64,000 bases of DNA from Moanibacter sp965226025. Its GTDB lineage: Bacteria; Verrucomicrobiota; Verrucomicrobiia; Opitutales; UBA2987. Position numbers and translations under genes: made by a program. The stretch covers positions 2,914,001 to 2,978,000 of the forward strand of contig CBDDCD010000003.1 of assembly GCA_965226025.1 (NCBI GenBank), written 5' to 3'. Shown here piece after piece: positions 61,742 through 64,000 of the stretch (position 1 is its first letter; each line of letters begins with the position of its first letter). The notes beneath the pieces were generated by a model. The model ran no database searches and was not told where the DNA came from. It saw nothing but the letters and a program-made list of their open reading frames with translations.

Positions 61742-62539
61742 ATGGGTAGAATTAGCGACCAGAACACCCTCTTAAAGGAGCAGTACAAAACGCCTGTGAA
61801 TTTCAACGCGCGCGCGAAGCTCCATGCGAGGTTCTCGACGAATCGACAAAACTGGCATGATTGGGTCTTCAGCCATTTTCAATTCCCGGAAGGGGTTTCA
61901 GTTTTAGAGATAGGCTGCGGGCTGGGCAGACTATGGTTGGAAAACTGCCGGAGGGTGAAGCGTTCGTGGAACATAACCTTGGCCGACTTCTCTTCAGGTA
62001 TGCTTGAGCAAGCCAGGGCGGATCTCTCTGAATCGGTCTCAGGATTCAATTTCCAACTAGCGGATATCCAAGATCTACCGTTTCGCGATGGCTCCTTTGA
62101 CGGCGTGATCGCGAATCACATGTTGTATCATGTGCCTGACTTGGAAAAAGGGCTAAGCGAGGTTAGAAGAGTCCTCAAGTCCTCCGGAATCTTCTACGCG
62201 GCCACGAATGGCATCAACCACATGGTGAAACTCTGGCACCTGATGTCGGAGTTTCTCGGTGTGCCTGTTCCGGTTGATAACGGTGATTACGAATTCCGGA
62301 TCGACAACGGGAAGGCCATCCTTTCCCGATACTTTGGAAAGGTGGAGTTCGTAGCCTACGACGATGAGCTGCGGATCACGGAGGTCGAACCGCTGGTTGA
62401 GTATTTCTATTCGAGCAAGAGGATCTCGGATCCGATCACGAATAGGAGGCCGGAATTTCAGGAGTTCCTAGAGAAGAAAATGGGGGAAGCGGGAGTCATT
62501 CGGATTCGGAAAGAGGTGGGATTGTTCGTGGCAGAATGA
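61742..62539 (+). CDS. Class I SAM-dependent methyltransferase (Methyltransf_11)
   Basis: The 265-aa protein has RFSTNRQNWHDWVFSHFQFP, the SAM loop VLEIGCGLGRLWLENCRRV, LADFSSGMLEQARADL, LPFRDGSFDGVIANHMLYHV and VRRVLKSSGIFYAATNG. This is the common ubiquinone/sterol-type methyltransferase layout. The C-terminal half (YFGKVEFVAYDDELRITEVE) fits a family often annotated as SAM methyltransferase without a known target. It is intact. Confidence 0.9.
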   Translation: MGRISDQNTLLKEQYKTPVNFNARAKLHARFSTNRQNWHDWVFSHFQFPEGVSVLEIGCGLGRLWLENCRRVKRSWNITLADFSSGMLEQARADLSESVSGFNFQLADIQDLPFRDGSFDGVIANHMLYHVPDLEKGLSEVRRVLKSSGIFYAATNGINHMVKLWHLMSEFLGVPVPVDNGDYEFRIDNGKAILSRYFGKVEFVAYDDELRITEVEPLVEYFYSSKRISDPITNRRPEFQEFLEKKMGEAGVIRIRKEVGLFVAE

Positions 62540-62691
62540 AGGCGATGCCTGGCCTACAGACGAACCCGGGCTCTTCTCTGCCGATTTCATCTACGGAGCC
62601 GCGGGTGTTGGGCATTACTTTCTGAGGCTTCGGAAGCCCGGAGAAATCTGCATGCCTCTCATGTGAGCTTTTCGCACAACTTTTCGAGCTC

Positions 62692-62892
62692 TTGCCGAAT
62701 TCCGAGAGAAACAGAGCGAAGGGCGTCACTTTCAATGACCCGAATTGGAGTGACAATTGGATGCATCCGGGTGAGTATTGCACGATATGCAATTGGTTCA
62801 CGATGATCGATTACCTGGAACCGGAGGAGTTTGAGAATGAAGGTCCAAAAGACGATGAACCGGCACCAGAAAGCGGCCCATCGACCGGGTGA
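62692..62892 (+). CDS. Possible small acidic protein upstream of the HEAT gene
   Basis: The 66 codons encode FNDPNWSDNWMHPGEYCTIC, NWFTMIDYLEPEEFENEG and an acidic tail. The aromatic and CxxC-containing part looks coding. The start is TTG and the frame is open about 70 bp further upstream, so it may be the 3' end of a truncated gene. It overlaps the HEAT gene by 56 bp and contains that gene's Shine-Dalgarno. Confidence 0.3.
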   Translation: MPNSERNRAKGVTFNDPNWSDNWMHPGEYCTICNWFTMIDYLEPEEFENEGPKDDEPAPESGPSTG

Positions 62893-63376
62893 GCGCAGGG
62901 TGCGGCGAGACGAGATCGATAGAATGCTCGAACTCGCCAACAGCACCGATCCGAGAAAGCGGGAGGAGGCGGCAGAAGCATTGTGTCCCTGCCGTGTCCG
63001 TCGGCGGATTGAGCCGGTCTGGGATGCGCTTTACCGGCTTATGGAGGATTCGGATGTTCGGGTTCGGCGAAAAGCATGGCATACCTTGGAAGACGGAGGC
63101 TGTCCGAGCAATCCGGCCATGAATACACTCATCGATCGCGCCCTCAAGCGGGAGAAGGACAAACAGGTCCGCCGCTTTGTCGATAAATTCGCTGCGCCGA
63201 GAATCGAAAGGGAGAAGATGGCATCTCTACTGGCGGGAAAATCACCCTATGATGCGCGAGGGAAGTGCGACTTTTGCGGGAGTCTGAATGTTCGAGTGCG
63301 GACGGATATTGAGACAATGATTCCGGCGGCGGATGGGTCAAGGCTGGCCCTTATTTGCCGGTCCTGTGATACTTAG
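62837..63376 (+). CDS. HEAT-repeat protein with C-terminal zinc-finger-like motif
   Basis: The 179-aa protein has a basic start, the HEAT-like core AEALCPCRVRRRIEPVWDAL, MEDSDVRVRRKAWHTLEDGG and IDRALKREKDKQVRRFVDKF, and a C-terminal CDFCGSLNV...ICRSCDT with four Cys, a probable zinc ribbon. Similar HEAT proteins occur in several bacterial phyla with unknown function. GGAGGAG lies 7 bp before ATG 62837, giving good support for this start. Confidence 0.75.
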   Translation: MKVQKTMNRHQKAAHRPGERRVRRDEIDRMLELANSTDPRKREEAAEALCPCRVRRRIEPVWDALYRLMEDSDVRVRRKAWHTLEDGGCPSNPAMNTLIDRALKREKDKQVRRFVDKFAAPRIEREKMASLLAGKSPYDARGKCDFCGSLNVRVRTDIETMIPAADGSRLALICRSCDT

Positions 63377-63716
63377 AAGCCTGTCCGACGAAGGCCGTCG
63401 TCAGGGACAGGCGTCCGGGTTTTGCAATCGATCCTGTTTGTGCCTTGGTCGTAAGCTTCGTCGCGAACTTTGCCTGCCTCGGCAGAGCGTAGCGGCGACG
63501 GGTCGTCAACTTCGTCGCAGCTGCAGAAACGGAGTATCGCGTCCTTTTACTGGGCCAGTTGAGGCTCTTCGAGCAGATGCCCTCGACAATGTTTGCGACC
63601 AAGCTTACGACGAAGATTCGGAGATCGACAAAGCTTACGACAAAGGGGCTGACGCAGGGGACAGGGGCACCTATTTTCTAGAATATTCCACGCGAAACCC
63701 GAATGCCCTTTATCTG
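63377..63716. other. Repeat-bearing gap before the window end
   Basis: No gene is supported in 340 bp. An inverted family D copy lies at 63461-63510 (TGCCTGCCTCGGCAGAGCGT). Around it are CTTGGTCGTAAGCTTCGTCG (63444) and GCGACCAAGCTTACGACGAA (63595), which are near-complements, and a further AAGCTTACGACAAAG at 63631. Confidence 0.55.
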
Positions 63717-64000
63717 TCACTGAGGAGTGGGCGGAGCATTTGAGCTCGTGGCCGCGATAATCCTGTCGGAGATTTCGTCGATGGACATTTGGGCGAGGTC
63801 TCGGGGCGGGATTCGGTTTTCGTGAAGCGGGGGGAGGGAGGTAAGGGTTTCGGAAAGGCAAAGATTCCGATTGGCCTCCACTTCATCGATGCGATCGACT
63901 GGAGTGAAGTAGGGGGTATCAACAAGGGTTTCGGGGGATTCACGAACGAGTTTCAGGATTGCTTTCAGAGCCTCGGCGAAGCGATCCAGTTCCATTTTGC
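63717..64000 (-). CDS. gcvPB: Probable glycine dehydrogenase subunit 2 (P-protein), C-terminal end
   Basis: The frame enters from the right edge. The visible 93 residues read KMELDRFAEALKAILKLVRE, SPETLVDTPYFTPVDRIDEV and EANRNLCLSE, which resembles the C-terminal pattern of GcvPB (LDxFxxAL ... NPELL..APH.TPV.RLDEV.AAR). An extra Pro-rich tail follows. If correct, the enzyme is part of the glycine cleavage system. Only the end is visible, so the call rests on about 45 residues. Confidence 0.5.
   Translation of the reverse strand, partial: KMELDRFAEALKAILKLVRESPETLVDTPYFTPVDRIDEVEANRNLCLSETLTSLPPLHENRIPPRDLAQMSIDEISDRIIAATSSNAPPTPQ

Noticed and set aside
29385..63376. The island as a classical integron cassette array
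   Set aside because: No attC-like sites were found between these genes and no integrase is visible; the single attC-like site is far away at 2358.
63333..63743. A 136-codon plus-strand open frame at the right end
   Set aside because: It covers family D repeat DNA, overlaps the end of the HEAT gene and has no coding character.

Overview
The window is chromosomal DNA from a Gram-negative bacterium, most likely a Verrucomicrobiota member (Opitutia/Puniceicoccales-like). This is inferred from gene families and repeat style; there is no rRNA or other marker gene to prove it. Supporting signs are a membrane-anchored protein built of W..DP..A..W units, a TolB/TPR regulator-type protein, many TPR proteins, and hairpin repeats of the GGAGGGCGG...CCGCCCTCC type. 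I saw no rRNA, tRNA or CRISPR array.

Regions. (1) 1-2.8 kb: the end of a DDE transposase, an SGNH hydrolase followed by an integron attC-like site, and a broken TPR gene. (2) 2.8-9.5 kb: an AAA/DUF4143 ATPase with its own promoter and operator, a FAD oxidoreductase, then a minus-strand pair of a Gfo/Idh/MocA oxidoreductase and a B12-type radical SAM gene split by a 14-bp tandem duplication. (3) 9.5-13.4 kb: nested insertion sequences, an ISAs1-type transposase with a DUF4338 (DruA-like) N-domain cut in two by an IS1634-type element. (4) 13.6-28 kb: an ordinary chromosomal stretch with acylphosphatase, DUF4399 lipoprotein, GT2 glycosyltransferase, TMTC-like membrane/TPR protein, flippase-like protein, a broken LolA-type gene, a fumarylacetoacetase-family enzyme and an RND efflux adaptor/pump pair. 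(5) 28.3-63.4 kb: an island of about 30 mostly small, mostly single-gene units nearly all on the plus strand. It holds seven class I methyltransferases plus an Rsm22-type one, seven GNAT genes or remnants, three VOC genes, and NUDIX, GrpB, DUF4037, SGNH, cupin, HAD and VapBC-like genes. Many are truncated, fused or interrupted. (6) At 63.7 kb a minus-strand gene, probably the glycine dehydrogenase subunit 2 C-terminus, runs off the end.

Intergenic DNA is dominated by at least five families of dispersed inverted repeats, here called A to E. Family A (69 bp, core TAGGAATCTGTCGGA) supplies or abuts the TAG stop codon of several genes. Family B (23-bp arms) has its loop flipped relative to its flanks in one copy. 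Family E was hit by an IS256-type element that left a clean 8-bp target duplication. Together with nonsense mutations, deletion fusions and truncated genes, this suggests a region that acquires and loses small genes quickly. Some single-base frameshifts lie in homopolymers and could instead be sequence errors.

Functional units: the RND adaptor/pump operon; the AAA-TPR ATPase next to a TPR membrane protein (best candidate for an undescribed two-component machine); the VapBC-like module with a palindrome over its promoter; and the Gfo/Idh plus radical SAM pair.
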